Assembly: GCF_001945365.1 (NCBI RefSeq)
Contig: NZ_MSTQ01000008.1
Location: forward strand, 186,001-250,000
Length of the DNA: 64,000 nucleotides
DNA from: Pseudomonas reinekei
GTDB taxonomy: Bacteria > Pseudomonadota > Gammaproteobacteria > Pseudomonadales > Pseudomonadaceae
Direction: 5' to 3'
Positions 16,893 to 26,758 of the stretch are shown here, piece after piece. A program made the position numbers and the translations under genes. Position 1 is the stretch's first letter; every line of letters begins with the position of its first letter. The notes beneath the pieces were generated by a model. That model ran no database searches, was not told where the DNA came from, and was given only the letters and a program-made list of their open reading frames with translations.

Positions 16893-18299
16893 TTAACGCA
16901 ACACGATCCTGACCGACGCTAGAAGCCGGCCATCCCGATCGTGATAACGAACCTGAATCCGTTCCGAATCGACGATCAGGTGTGCAAAGTTATCCCGGCT
17001 GATCACGTCGCTGGTCAATTCGTGTCGGTAGTCGCCAGCAGCGGTTCGGGCCAGCGGTTGATCGAGCATGAAGGTGGACGCTTTGGCATAGGGCAGCAGT
17101 TTGCTGTTGCACAGCGGCGACGAGACGATGGTGTGAACCTCGAAGTCCGGGTCTTCGCTGTGGGTCAGTCGACTGGTGAGGGAGCCGTGCACATCGCCGG
17201 AAATGAACACAACGTTCTTGATGCCATGGGCGCGAATCGTTTCCAGCAGCCGCAGGCGTTGCTCGGGAAAGGCTTGCCAGGCGTCGTCGCCCAGGCGTTT
17301 TCGGTCCGGGTAGACCATCACGCTGGTGACCACGAACTTGACCCGTGCCGGGCTGTGGACCAGCCAGTCGCACAAGGCCTGCTCCTGTTCGATATCAAGG
17401 ATGCGCCGGTCGTTGGCCATGAGATTGCGCCGTGTTCGACTGTCGGTGACAAACCACTCGATATCACCATTGGAAAACTGATACCAATAGCGCCCCAATG
17501 ATTGGCTTATTTGTCCTTTGGCGCTCAGTTCATGGGCCGGGCTGTGGCTGGCTTGATAAAGTTCATAAGCCGTCATCGCATTTTTATATAAAGATTCATC
17601 AGTGCTGTTTTTGTTGGTGGGCCAGTTATCTTCAATTTCATGATCATCGAGAATCATGTAAGTCGGAATGCCGGACATTAATGTCGCAATATGCGGTTGT
17701 GAGAACGCAGCACGGTATTTGGCAAGTATCTCGTTGTATTCCTTGTCCGGGGCGATGAAGTTCAAGTCGTCGACATACACTTGGTCGCCCGTCATCAGCA
17801 GCGCGTTGATCGGCGGTGTCGTGCGTTGTGCCAGATGGTCGATGGAGGCGAAGATCCGGTCGCCCAGGTGTGGGTTGGAGGGTCGGCCTGCGGTCATGCG
17901 CAAATAGCGGCAGGAACCGACAATATAGGCCCGTGGTGTAGTGGTTTCGCCGGATTGCGTCCGCAGGCGATAAACATCCCGTGGCCATTGCAGTGGCAGT
18001 TCCTGGACAGTTTCCGGGGTGTGCAGCGGGTACATGGGGCTGAACCAGCCGGCCTGGTATTCGTACTCGGTGTTGGCGGCCAGATCATGCAGAACGATGA
18101 CGCCTGACATGTCGCGTGACGGCGTCAGTTGAATGAATAAGCCTTTGTTCCAGTATTGGTCGCCAACCCGGCGATAACGGATGCCTGCAAATACAAATTG
18201 GTCTTTTTGCCATGCGCCACGCAGGAAAATGCGCGCTTGCTCAGTTGTTGTGTGCCCGAGTATTGGGCCGATAGTCGGTTTTAACATATTCGAGTCCAT
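16893..18299 (-). CDS. PhoD-like alkaline phosphatase family protein
   Basis: Metallophosphoesterase of the PhoD type, acting on phosphate esters. 468 residues. The metal-binding signatures are LLMTGDQVYVDDL (near 167-179), YMILDDHEIEDNWP (near 221-234) and VFISGDVHGSLTSRL (near 366-380). No signal peptide is visible at MDSNMLKPTIGPILG, unlike secreted PhoD, so it may be cytoplasmic. It starts at ATG 18299. It stands alone between dipA and aceF and breaks the PAO1 order, so it is probably a lineage-specific insertion; the codon use is slightly more AT-rich than in the neighbours around 17550-17700. The exact substrate is unknown. Confidence 0.85.
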   Translation of the reverse strand: MDSNMLKPTIGPILGHTTTEQARIFLRGAWQKDQFVFAGIRYRRVGDQYWNKGLFIQLTPSRDMSGVIVLHDLAANTEYEYQAGWFSPMYPLHTPETVQELPLQWPRDVYRLRTQSGETTTPRAYIVGSCRYLRMTAGRPSNPHLGDRIFASIDHLAQRTTPPINALLMTGDQVYVDDLNFIAPDKEYNEILAKYRAAFSQPHIATLMSGIPTYMILDDHEIEDNWPTNKNSTDESLYKNAMTAYELYQASHSPAHELSAKGQISQSLGRYWYQFSNGDIEWFVTDSRTRRNLMANDRRILDIEQEQALCDWLVHSPARVKFVVTSVMVYPDRKRLGDDAWQAFPEQRLRLLETIRAHGIKNVVFISGDVHGSLTSRLTHSEDPDFEVHTIVSSPLCNSKLLPYAKASTFMLDQPLARTAAGDYRHELTSDVISRDNFAHLIVDSERIQVRYHDRDGRLLASVRIVLR

Positions 18300-18444
18300 T
18301 CGAAATGATGTTGTGGAGGGTGCCTGCGCTGTTGGCGGCTATTGAACTAAGCCTAAATAGTCGGGCGGAAAAAATATCGAGCTAAAGTGGACCTAAGTTG
18401 TGGGCGATTTAAGCCACGAATGTAGGAATGTACTTTTCCGGAGG

Positions 18445-18478
18445 CAAAAAAAGCCCCGCCAAATTGGCGGGGTTGAGG
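18445..18478 (-). terminator. Rho-independent terminator of the aceE-aceF operon
   Basis: On the minus strand CCCCGCC, a short AATTT loop and GGCGGGG are followed by CTTTTTTT. A second hairpin, GGCCCTCC (18515-18522) with GGAGGGCC (18529-18536), lies between it and the aceF stop codon. The upstream part of this 245-base gap holds no gene. Confidence 0.9.
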
Positions 18479-18544
18479 TACGAGCGTGGCGCTCGGAAAA
18501 CGTGAAACGCGGCGGGCCCTCCGGTGAAGGAGGGCCGGCCGGTC

Positions 18545-20512
18545 TTACAGCAGGATGGTGCGGATGTCCGCCAGCAGGCTGCCCAGACGCTGGGTGAAGC
18601 GTGCGGCAGCGGCGCCGTTGATCACACGGTGATCGTAGGACAGCGACAGCGGCAGCATCAGTTTCGGCTGGAAGGCTTTGCCGTCCCAGACGGGCTGGAT
18701 GGTTGCCTTGGAAACACCGAGGATCGCCACTTCCGGCGCGTTGACGATCGGCGTGAAGCCGGTGCCGCCAATGTGGCCGAGGCTGGAAATGGTGAAGCAG
18801 GCACCTTGCATATCGTCAGCGGTGAGCTTCTTGTCGCGGGCCTTGGCGGCCAGCGCGGCGGCTTCGGCAGCCAGTTGCAACAGGCTCTTCTGGTCGACGT
18901 TCTTGATGACCGGTACCAGCAAGCCATCCGGGGTGTCTACGGCGAAGCCGATGTTGACGTATTTCTTGCGGATGATCGCCTTGCCGCTTGGTGCCAGCGA
19001 ACTGTTGAAGTCCGGCAGCTCCTTGAGCATGTGTGCGCACGACTTGAGCAGCAACGGCAGGATGGTCAGCTTGACGCCGGCCTTCTCTGCAACGGCTTTC
19101 TGTGCGACACGGAACGCCTCCAGCTCGGTGATATCAGCCGAATCGAACTGAGTCACGTGCGGAATGTTCAACCAGCTGCGGTGCAGGCTCGACGCACCGA
19201 TTTGCATCAGGCGAGTCATCGGCACTTCTTCGATTTCGCCAAAACGGCTGAAGTCGACGACCGGGATCGGCGGGATGCCCGCGCCACCGGTTGCGCCGGC
19301 AGCAGCGGCCGGAGCTTCCTTGGCCTTCTGCATCATGGCTTTGACGTAAACCTGCACGTCTTCTTTCAGGATGCGACCGTGTGGACCGCTGGCGCCAACG
19401 GCGCTCAGCTCGACGCCGAACTCACGGGCCAGTTGACGCACGGCCGGGCCCGCGTGAACTTTGGCGCCGGGCTTGGCTGGAGCAGCGGCCGGGGTAGCAA
19501 CCGGTGTGGCTGCGGCAGGAGCGGGAGCAGCGGCTGGAGCTGCAGTGCTCGGTGCAGCAGCGGCCGGTGCCGGAGCAGCCGTCGGTGCAACGCCTTTGAC
19601 TTTCAGTTTGAGGATCAGGTCGCCGGTACCGACTTCGTCATCGAGCTTGATGGAAACGCTTTCCACTACGCCAGCGGCTGGCGACGGGATTTCCATGCTG
19701 GCCTTGTCGGATTCCAGGGTGATCAGCGACTGGTCGGCTTCAACGCTGTCGCCGGCCTTGACCAGGACTTCGATGATCTTGGCCTTGCCCGCCGAACCGA
19801 TATCCGGCACGTGGATGTCCTGGACGTTGTCGGCTACCGGTGCAGCCGGAGCGGCAGCGGCTGGCGCAGGAGCGGCGGCAGGCGCAGCAGCCTGGGCCGG
19901 AGCGGCAGCAGCCGGTGCCGCAGCACCCGCCACTTCCAGATCCAGAATCAGGTCGCCCGTGCCGACTTCGTCGTTGAGCTTGACGCTGATGGCCTTGACC
20001 ACGCCAGCGGCAGGCGACGGGATTTCCATGCTGGCCTTGTCGGACTCCAGAGTGATCAGCGACTGATCAGCCTCGACGGTGTCGCCGACCTTGACCTGGA
20101 TTTCGATGATCTGGGCCTTGCCCGACGAACCGATGTCCGGTACGTGCACTTGCTGAACGCTGGCGGCAGCCGGCGCAGCAGCAGGGGCAGCAGGAGCCGC
20201 GGCGGCAGGAGCAGCAGCCGGTTTGGCTTCTGCTTTTGCCGCTGGCGCAGCGGCAGCCGCAGGGGCCGCATCAGCGGCACCTTCGACTTCCAGCTCCAGC
20301 AGTTCGTCGCCTTCTTTCAGGCGATCGCCCAGCTTCACTTTCAGGCTCTTGACGATACCGGCCTTCGGCGCAGGCACTTCCATGCTCGCCTTGTCCGATT
20401 CCAGCGTCAGGATGCTCTGCTCGGCTTCGATACGGTCGCCGACCTTCACAAACAGTTCAATTACTTCACCTTCACCGCTGCCGATGTCAGGTACGCGAAT
20501 GAGTTCGCTCAC
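18545..20512 (-). CDS. aceF: AceF: dihydrolipoamide acetyltransferase (E2 of pyruvate dehydrogenase)
   Basis: Transfers the acetyl group from lipoamide to CoA and forms the core of the pyruvate dehydrogenase complex. The 655 residues hold three lipoyl domains, each with a DKASME(V/I)P lysine motif (near residues 40, 158 and 275), joined by long Ala/Pro linkers. They are followed by a peripheral subunit-binding domain (PAVRQLAREFGVELSAV) and the acyltransferase domain ending in the catalytic DHRVINGAAAARF. Lipoyl domains two and three are nearly identical, pointing to an internal duplication. The gene starts 11 bases after the aceE stop and is cotranscribed with it. Confidence 0.96.
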   Translation of the reverse strand: MSELIRVPDIGSGEGEVIELFVKVGDRIEAEQSILTLESDKASMEVPAPKAGIVKSLKVKLGDRLKEGDELLELEVEGAADAAPAAAAAPAAKAEAKPAAAPAAAAPAAPAAAPAAASVQQVHVPDIGSSGKAQIIEIQVKVGDTVEADQSLITLESDKASMEIPSPAAGVVKAISVKLNDEVGTGDLILDLEVAGAAAPAAAAPAQAAAPAAAPAPAAAAPAAPVADNVQDIHVPDIGSAGKAKIIEVLVKAGDSVEADQSLITLESDKASMEIPSPAAGVVESVSIKLDDEVGTGDLILKLKVKGVAPTAAPAPAAAAPSTAAPAAAPAPAAATPVATPAAAPAKPGAKVHAGPAVRQLAREFGVELSAVGASGPHGRILKEDVQVYVKAMMQKAKEAPAAAAGATGGAGIPPIPVVDFSRFGEIEEVPMTRLMQIGASSLHRSWLNIPHVTQFDSADITELEAFRVAQKAVAEKAGVKLTILPLLLKSCAHMLKELPDFNSSLAPSGKAIIRKKYVNIGFAVDTPDGLLVPVIKNVDQKSLLQLAAEAAALAAKARDKKLTADDMQGACFTISSLGHIGGTGFTPIVNAPEVAILGVSKATIQPVWDGKAFQPKLMLPLSLSYDHRVINGAAAARFTQRLGSLLADIRTILL

Positions 20513-20523
20513 AAAATCTCTCC

Positions 20524-23169
20524 TCAGCAGTCCAGTGGGTTGAGTTTTTCCGGGTTGATACCGAACTTGGCGATGGCTTCAGCCACAACCTTAGGTTCGA
20601 TGTCACCACGGTCAGCCAGTGCTTCCAGGGCTGCCAACACCACGAAATGACGGTCAACTTCGAAGAAATGACGCAGTTTCTTGCGGCTGTCGCTGCGGCC
20701 GAAACCATCGGTGCCCAGGACTTTGAATTCCTTGGACGGTACCCACTGACGGATCTGCTCGGCGAACAGTTTCATGTAGTCGGTAGAGGCGATGACCGGA
20801 CCTTTACGGCCGTTCAGGCACTCTTCCACATAGCTCAGCTTAGGCTTCTGACCAGGGTGCAGACGGTTGCTGCGCTCTACGGCCAGGCCATCGCGACGCA
20901 GTTCGTTGAAGCTGGTAACGCTCCACACGTCGGCGCCGACGTTGAACTCTTCACGCAGGATCTTCGCTGCTTCACGGACTTCACGCAGGATGGTGCCGGA
21001 GCCCATCAGTTGAACGTGGTGCGCCGCTTCGCGGGTGTCTTCTTCGAGCAGGTACATGCCTTTCTTGATGCCTTCTTCGGCACCGGCCGGCATGGCTGGC
21101 TGCTGGTACGACTCGTTCATCACGGTGATGTAGTAGAAGACGTCCTGTTGCTCTTCGGTCATCTTCTTCATGCCGTCCTGAATGATCACCGCCAGCTCGT
21201 AGCCGTAGGTTGGATCGTAGGTGCGGCAGTTCGGGATGGTGGCAGCCAGCAGGTGGCTGTGACCGTCTTCGTGCTGCAGGCCTTCACCGTTGAGGGTGGT
21301 ACGGCCGGCGGTGCCGCCGATCAGGAAGCCACGGGTGCGGCTGTCGCCAGCGGCCCAGGCCAGGTCACCGATACGCTGGAAGCCGAACATCGAGTAGAAG
21401 ATGTAGAACGGCAGCATCGGCTGGTTGTGGCTGGAGTACGAAGTACCGGCAGCGATGAAGGAGCTCATGGCGCCCGCTTCGTTGATGCCTTCTTCGAGAA
21501 TCTGGCCCTTCTTGTCTTCCTTGTAGAACATCACCTGGTCTTTATCGACTGGCTCGTAGAGCTGGCCGACGGACGAGTAGATGCCCAACTGACGGAACAT
21601 GCCTTCCATACCGAAGGTACGGGCTTCGTCAGGAATGATCGGGACGATGCGCGGACCGATTTCCTTGTCCTTGACCAGCTGCGCCAGGATGCGCACGAAA
21701 GCCATGGTGGTGGAAATTTCACGGTCGCCCGAGCCGTCGAGGATGGCCTTGAGGGTGTCCAGGTCCGGGGTCGGTACGCTGAAGCTTTGCGCGCGACGCT
21801 GCGGCACGAAACCGCCCAGTGCAGTGCGACGCTCGCTCAGGTAGCGGGCTTCGGCGCTGTTTGGCTCTGGCTTGAAGAACGGCAGGTTCTCCAGCTCTTC
21901 GTCCTTGACCGGAATGTCGAAACGATCGCGGAACAGCTTCAGGCTTTCAACATCAACCTTCTTGGTGTTGTGCGCGGTGTTTTTCGCTTCGCCGGCACCG
22001 GTGCCATAACCCTTGATGGTCTTGGCCAGGATAACGGTTGGTTGTTCTTTGTGATTGACCGCTTCGTGGTACGCCGCGTAGACCTTGTACGGGTCGTGGC
22101 CGCCACGGTTGAGCTTCCAGATCTCGTCGTCGGACAGGTCTGCAACCATCGCCTTGAGTTCTGGCGAGTTGAAGAAGTGTTCACGCACGAACGCGCCGTC
22201 TTTGGCTTTGTAGTTCTGGTACTCGCCGTCGATGACTTCGTCCATGCGACGTTGCAGGATGCCGTCGACGTCCTTGGCCAGCAGTGGGTCCCAGAAACGG
22301 CCCCAGATGACTTTGGTCACGTTCCACTGAGCACCGCGGAACACGCCTTCGAGTTCCTGGATGATCTTGCCGTTGCCGCGAACCGGGCCGTCGAGGCGCT
22401 GCAGGTTGCAGTTGATGACGAAGATCAGGTTGTCCAGCTTTTCGCGGCCAGCCAGGGAGATCGCGCCCAGGGATTCCGGCTCGTCGCACTCGCCGTCGCC
22501 CAGGAAGCACCAGACTTTTTGCTTGCCGGCAGGAATGAAGCCACGGGCTTCCAGGTACTTCATGAAGCGTGCCTGGTAGATCGCCTGGATCGGGCCCAGA
22601 CCCATGGATACGGTCGGGAACTGCCAGAAGTCAGGCATCAGCCAAGGGTGCGGGTAGGACGACAGGCCCTGACCGTCGACTTCCTGGCGGAAGTTGTTCA
22701 TCTGGTCTTCGGTGATACGGCCTTCCATGAAGGCACGGGCGTAAACGCCTGGCGAGGTGTGGCCCTGGAAGTAGATCAGGTCGCCGCCGTGTTCGTCGGT
22801 CGGGGCCTGGAAGAAGTAGTTGAAGCCGATGTCATACAGGGTCGCACTGGAAGCGAAGCTGGAGATGTGACCGCCGAGGTCAGAATCTTTCAGGTTCGTA
22901 CGCATTACCATGGCCATTGCGTTCCAGCGTACCAGCGAGCGAATGCGGCGTTCCATGAACAGGTCGCCAGGCATGCGTGCTTCGTGGGTAACAGGGATGG
23001 TGTTGCGGTAAGGCGTGGTGATGGCGTAAGGCAACTGCGAACCGCTGCGGGTTGCGAGTTCACCCATACGGGTCATCAGATAGTGAGCACGGTCTTCGCC
23101 TTCTTTGTCGAGAACCGATTCCAGGGCGTCCAGCCATTCCTGGGTTTCGACGGGATCGAGGTCTTGCAT
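20524..23169 (-). CDS. aceE: AceE: pyruvate dehydrogenase E1 component, homodimeric
   Basis: Thiamine-diphosphate-dependent decarboxylation of pyruvate and reductive acetylation of lipoamide. 881 residues, the normal length for the homodimeric E1. It starts MQDLDPVETQEWLDALESV. The thiamine diphosphate motif GDGECDEPES ... NCNLQRLDGPV lies near residues 226-262. IKGYGTGAGEAKNTAHNTKK and the C-terminal GTDGFGRSDSRKKLR are typical. It is first gene of aceEF, reading away from glnE, with probable HexR-like operator sites in the shared upstream region. Confidence 0.97.
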   Translation of the reverse strand: MQDLDPVETQEWLDALESVLDKEGEDRAHYLMTRMGELATRSGSQLPYAITTPYRNTIPVTHEARMPGDLFMERRIRSLVRWNAMAMVMRTNLKDSDLGGHISSFASSATLYDIGFNYFFQAPTDEHGGDLIYFQGHTSPGVYARAFMEGRITEDQMNNFRQEVDGQGLSSYPHPWLMPDFWQFPTVSMGLGPIQAIYQARFMKYLEARGFIPAGKQKVWCFLGDGECDEPESLGAISLAGREKLDNLIFVINCNLQRLDGPVRGNGKIIQELEGVFRGAQWNVTKVIWGRFWDPLLAKDVDGILQRRMDEVIDGEYQNYKAKDGAFVREHFFNSPELKAMVADLSDDEIWKLNRGGHDPYKVYAAYHEAVNHKEQPTVILAKTIKGYGTGAGEAKNTAHNTKKVDVESLKLFRDRFDIPVKDEELENLPFFKPEPNSAEARYLSERRTALGGFVPQRRAQSFSVPTPDLDTLKAILDGSGDREISTTMAFVRILAQLVKDKEIGPRIVPIIPDEARTFGMEGMFRQLGIYSSVGQLYEPVDKDQVMFYKEDKKGQILEEGINEAGAMSSFIAAGTSYSSHNQPMLPFYIFYSMFGFQRIGDLAWAAGDSRTRGFLIGGTAGRTTLNGEGLQHEDGHSHLLAATIPNCRTYDPTYGYELAVIIQDGMKKMTEEQQDVFYYITVMNESYQQPAMPAGAEEGIKKGMYLLEEDTREAAHHVQLMGSGTILREVREAAKILREEFNVGADVWSVTSFNELRRDGLAVERSNRLHPGQKPKLSYVEECLNGRKGPVIASTDYMKLFAEQIRQWVPSKEFKVLGTDGFGRSDSRKKLRHFFEVDRHFVVLAALEALADRGDIEPKVVAEAIAKFGINPEKLNPLDC

Positions 23170-23279
23170 GGCTTGCTCCAGGGCGGAAAGGCTACCAGAA
23201 TCGGTTGCCTGAGTTAGCGACTGGCCTTGTGGGCAGACGTTATGAATTCTTGGATTGCCGACAGGTTGTTCCGGCGGTG

Positions 23280-23295
23280 TGTAGTTTTACTACAA
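23280..23295. promoter_or_regulatory. HexR-like palindrome, copy 1 (aceE upstream)
   Basis: TGTAGTTTTACTACA is an almost perfect palindrome, 111 bases from the aceE start. It fits the TGTARTWWWAYTACA type of site known for HexR, which senses an Entner-Doudoroff intermediate in gammaproteobacteria. Its role at aceE is inference. Confidence 0.45.
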
Positions 23296-23331
23296 ATCAT
23301 CCGGCATTTCAGCCTTACTAATGTATATACG

Positions 23332-23346
23332 AGTAGTAAAACTACA
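23332..23346. promoter_or_regulatory. HexR-like palindrome, copy 2 (aceE upstream)
   Basis: AGTAGTAAAACTACA repeats the core of the first site in inverse orientation about 52 bases away. The two copies would allow cooperative binding or looping. The rest of the 383-base gap between aceE and glnE (23170-23552) is AT-rich and has no supported gene. Confidence 0.45.
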
Positions 23347-23552
23347 GATGAGCGGCTTTTGGCCCCCGACTGTGTTGTGAGAATAATCGTTAAGGTTGGT
23401 CTTTTACCAACCAGAAAAGGTGAAAGCTTGATGCTGGCTGCCAATAATAAAGAATTTTCAGCTATTTCTAACTTTTGTTCGACAGTCCTTCAGGTAGTGC
23501 AATATGAAAATTCACTACATGCAGCCCGATACACGCCGATCAAGGATATACC

Positions 23553-26492
23553 ATGAGCCTCCCTTCGCTTGCCGAACTGCCCGCCATTCTGTTGCCGCTT
23601 GTCACCCGCGCCGAGCAGTCGTTCCGGACGGCGGTCGATGCCCTGGATGACGATCATGGGTTGTCCACCTGGACCCCAGAGCGCTGGGCTCAATTTGCCC
23701 GAGTGACCGCCGCCAGCGACTTTGTCATTGAACAGAGCGTGCGTGACCCTTTGATGTTGCTGGAGCTGGTGCAGTCCGGCGAACTGGACCGCCGCTTCGC
23801 CGTCGGTGAGATGTGTGCGCAGATTGGCGCCGCCGCTGCATCGGCAGAAACCGATGATCAACTGGCCCGCGCCTTGCGCCGCCAACGGGCGCGTCATCAG
23901 GTACGGATCATCTGGCGCGACCTGACCCGCCAGGCTGATCTGGTCCAGACCTGCCGCGATCTGTCGGACATGGCCGACGCCAGCATCGACCAGGCCTATC
24001 AATGGTTGTACACCCGCCATTGCCAGCAGTTCGGCGTGCCTACCGGCCGCCGCAGCGGCGAGCCGCAGCAGATGGTGGTGCTGGGCATGGGCAAGCTCGG
24101 TGCGGTGGAGTTGAACCTGTCGTCCGACATTGACCTGATATTCGCTTACCCCGAAGGCGGCGAAACCGTCGGCGTGAAACGTCCGCTGGATAACCAGGAA
24201 TTTTTCATCCGGCTCGGGCAGCGTCTGATCAAGGCGCTGGACCCGATGACCGTCGACGGTTTCGTGTTCCGTGTCGACATGCGTTTGCGTCCTTACGGCT
24301 CGGCCGGTGCGCTGGTGCTGAGCTTCAATGCGCTGGAACAGTATTACCAGGATCAGGGCCGCGACTGGGAACGCTACGCCATGATCAAGTCGCGTGTGGT
24401 GGCGGGCGATCAAGTCGCCGGTGCGCAACTGCAAGAGATGCTGCGACCCTTCGTTTACCGGCGCTACCTGGATTTCTCCGCCATCGAAGCGCTGCGCACC
24501 ATGAAGCAGCTGATCCAGCAGGAAGTGCGGCGCAAGGGCATGGCCGACAATATCAAGCTCGGTTCCGGTGGCATCCGTGAAGTGGAGTTCATCGCCCAGG
24601 CATTCCAGCTTATCCACGGTGGCCGCGACCTGAGCTTGCAACAACGTCCTCTATTAAAGGTACTGGGGACACTGGAAGGGCAGGGCTATCTGCCGCCAGC
24701 GGTGATCAGCGAGCTGCGCGAAGGCTACGAGTTCCTGCGTTACACCGAACACGCGATCCAGGCGATCGCCGACCGCCAGACCCAGATGCTGCCGGATGGC
24801 GCTCAGGATCAGGCGCGCATTGCCTTTATGTTGGGCTTTGCCGATTGGGCATCGTTCCATGAGCAGTTGATGTACTGGCGAGGTCGGGTGGCGTGGCACT
24901 TCGGTCAGGTCATCGCGGACCCTGACGAGGAAGAAGGCAGCGAAAGTGAAGTGGTGGTCGGCGGTGAATGGCTGCCGCTGTGGGAGGAGGCCCAGGATGA
25001 AGAAGCCGCGTGCCGTCAGCTGGAGGAGGGCGGTTTCGCCGATGCGCCCAAAGCGCTGAGGGCGTTGGCCGGCTTGCGCAGCAGTCCGCAGTTGCGCGCC
25101 ATGCAGCGTCTGGGGCGCGAGCGGCTTGATGCCTTTATTCCGCGTCTGCTGGCCCAGGCGGTGGAGCACGCCAACCCGGACCTGGTGCTGGAGCGTGTGC
25201 TGCCCTTGGTGGAAGCCGTGGCGCGCCGTTCTGCCTATCTGGTGTTGCTGACCGAAAACCCTGGGGCGTTGCGCCGCTTGCTGACCTTGTGCGCCGCAAG
25301 CCCATGGATCGCTGAACAGATCACGCGCTTCCCGCTATTGCTCGATGAATTGCTCAACGAAGGCCGACTGTTCAAGCCACCGTTGGCTCCGGAGCTGGCC
25401 GCTGAATTGCGTGAACGTCTGACGCGGATTCCCGAGGACGATCTCGAACAGCAGATGGAAGCCCTGCGCCATTTCAAACTGGCGCACCGCTTGCGCGTCG
25501 CCGCATCGGAAATCGCCGGCAGCCTGCCGCTGATGAAGGTCAGTGATTATCTGACCTGGCTCGCCGAAGCGATCCTTGAGCAAGTACTGGCCCTGGCCTG
25601 GCGGCAAACGGTGGCCAAGTACGGCACGCCGTTGCGTACCGACGGCTCTTTATGCGACCCCGGCTTCATCATTGTCGGTTATGGGAAAGTTGGCGGCCTG
25701 GAACTCGGGCATGGTTCGGACCTCGATCTGGTGTTCATTCACGACGGTGATCCGCAGGCAGAAACCGACGGACCGAAGCCGATCGACGGCGCGCAGTTTT
25801 TCACCCGGCTTGGGCAGCGGATCATCCACTTGCTCACGGCGCAGACCAACTCGGGGCAGTTGTACGAAGTGGATATGCGCCTGCGACCGTCCGGTGCGTC
25901 GGGGCTTTTGGTCAGTTCACTGGGGGCGTTTGCCCGTTATCAGGAAAATGAAGCCTGGACGTGGGAACACCAGGCACTGGTGCGGGCGCGGGTGTTGGTC
26001 GGCAGTCAGGATGTCGGCCAGGCTTTCGAAAAAGTCCGTGCCGCGATACTGGGCAAACCGCGTGACTTGCCGACCCTGCGCCAGGAGGTCAGCGAGATGC
26101 GCGCCAAGATGCGCGATAACCTCGGCACCAAGAGCACCGCGGCCGGTACCGGGGCAAATGCCTTCGAGGCCACGGCGCCCTTCGACCTCAAGCAGGACGC
26201 CGGAGGTATCGTCGATATTGAATTTATGGTGCAATACGCGGCCCTGGCGTGGTCGCAAACGCACGCGCCATTGCTGCGCTGGACCGATAACATTCGCATT
26301 CTGGAAGAGCTGGAACACGAAGGACTGATGCCCGTCGAAGATGCCAGTCTGTTGCGTGAAGCCTATAAAGCTTACCGCTCCGCCGCCCACCGGCAGGCCT
26401 TGCAGAAGGATCCGGGGGTGATACCAGGCGATCAGTTCGCGGACGAACGGCGACAGGTGATGCGAATCTGGCGTGAGCTGGGGCTAAGCTGA
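23553..26492 (+). CDS. glnE: GlnE: glutamine synthetase adenylyltransferase / deadenylase
   Basis: Adds AMP to, or removes it from, glutamine synthetase to match activity to nitrogen supply, under control of PII. 979 residues, full length. Two nucleotidyltransferase domains are visible, each with its metal-binding motif: LSSDIDLIFAYPEGG near residue 190 in the N-terminal deadenylase half and HGSDLDLVFIHDGD near residue 723 in the C-terminal adenylylating half. It starts MSLPSLAELPAILLPL at ATG 23553 with AAGGA upstream. It is followed by REP elements instead of the ilvE gene found at this place in PAO1. Confidence 0.97.
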   Translation: MSLPSLAELPAILLPLVTRAEQSFRTAVDALDDDHGLSTWTPERWAQFARVTAASDFVIEQSVRDPLMLLELVQSGELDRRFAVGEMCAQIGAAAASAETDDQLARALRRQRARHQVRIIWRDLTRQADLVQTCRDLSDMADASIDQAYQWLYTRHCQQFGVPTGRRSGEPQQMVVLGMGKLGAVELNLSSDIDLIFAYPEGGETVGVKRPLDNQEFFIRLGQRLIKALDPMTVDGFVFRVDMRLRPYGSAGALVLSFNALEQYYQDQGRDWERYAMIKSRVVAGDQVAGAQLQEMLRPFVYRRYLDFSAIEALRTMKQLIQQEVRRKGMADNIKLGSGGIREVEFIAQAFQLIHGGRDLSLQQRPLLKVLGTLEGQGYLPPAVISELREGYEFLRYTEHAIQAIADRQTQMLPDGAQDQARIAFMLGFADWASFHEQLMYWRGRVAWHFGQVIADPDEEEGSESEVVVGGEWLPLWEEAQDEEAACRQLEEGGFADAPKALRALAGLRSSPQLRAMQRLGRERLDAFIPRLLAQAVEHANPDLVLERVLPLVEAVARRSAYLVLLTENPGALRRLLTLCAASPWIAEQITRFPLLLDELLNEGRLFKPPLAPELAAELRERLTRIPEDDLEQQMEALRHFKLAHRLRVAASEIAGSLPLMKVSDYLTWLAEAILEQVLALAWRQTVAKYGTPLRTDGSLCDPGFIIVGYGKVGGLELGHGSDLDLVFIHDGDPQAETDGPKPIDGAQFFTRLGQRIIHLLTAQTNSGQLYEVDMRLRPSGASGLLVSSLGAFARYQENEAWTWEHQALVRARVLVGSQDVGQAFEKVRAAILGKPRDLPTLRQEVSEMRAKMRDNLGTKSTAAGTGANAFEATAPFDLKQDAGGIVDIEFMVQYAALAWSQTHAPLLRWTDNIRILEELEHEGLMPVEDASLLREAYKAYRSAAHRQALQKDPGVIPGDQFADERRQVMRIWRELGLS

Positions 26493-26521
26493 AACGGGAT
26501 TATTGCAGCACTGAATATCCC

Positions 26522-26611
26522 TGTGGGAGCGGGCTTGCCCGCGATAGCGGTGTATCAGTCACCATCAATGTTGGATGTGACCACCTCATCGCGGGCAAGC
26601 CCGCTCCCACA
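26522..26611. repeat. REPIN (GTGGGAGC type), intact
   Basis: TGTGGGAGCGGGCTTGCCCG at the left is mirrored by CGGGCAAGCCCGCTCCCACA at the right. It is the first of two REP elements in the 306-base gap between glnE and waaF. Confidence 0.85.
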
Positions 26612-26655
26612 GTAGATCTGCAGCGTCAGGCAGATTGACGTACACCATTACCCAA

Positions 26656-26745
26656 TGTGGGAGCGAGCCTGCTCGCGATAGCGGAGTGACAGTCGACAGC
26701 AATGTTGAAGGTGATGACCCATCGCAAGCTGCCATGCTCCCGCAG
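26656..26745. repeat. REPIN (GTGGGAGC type), right arm degenerate
   Basis: The left arm TGTGGGAGCGAGCCTGCTCG is intact. The right arm (around 26720-26745) has several changes (CATCGCAAGCTGCCATGCTC), so the element is decaying. Its spacer shares AGTGACAGTCGAC-like sequence with the element at 1300. Confidence 0.75.
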
Positions 26746-26758
26746 AGATTCACGAGGC

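Noticed and set aside
18524-20650. 708-codon frame opposite aceF
   Set aside because: Ser/Arg/Gly-rich repeats mirror the Ala/Pro linkers of AceF on the other strand.
20647-23217. 856-codon frame opposite aceE
   Set aside because: Antisense of a highly conserved gene; composition typical of a shadow.
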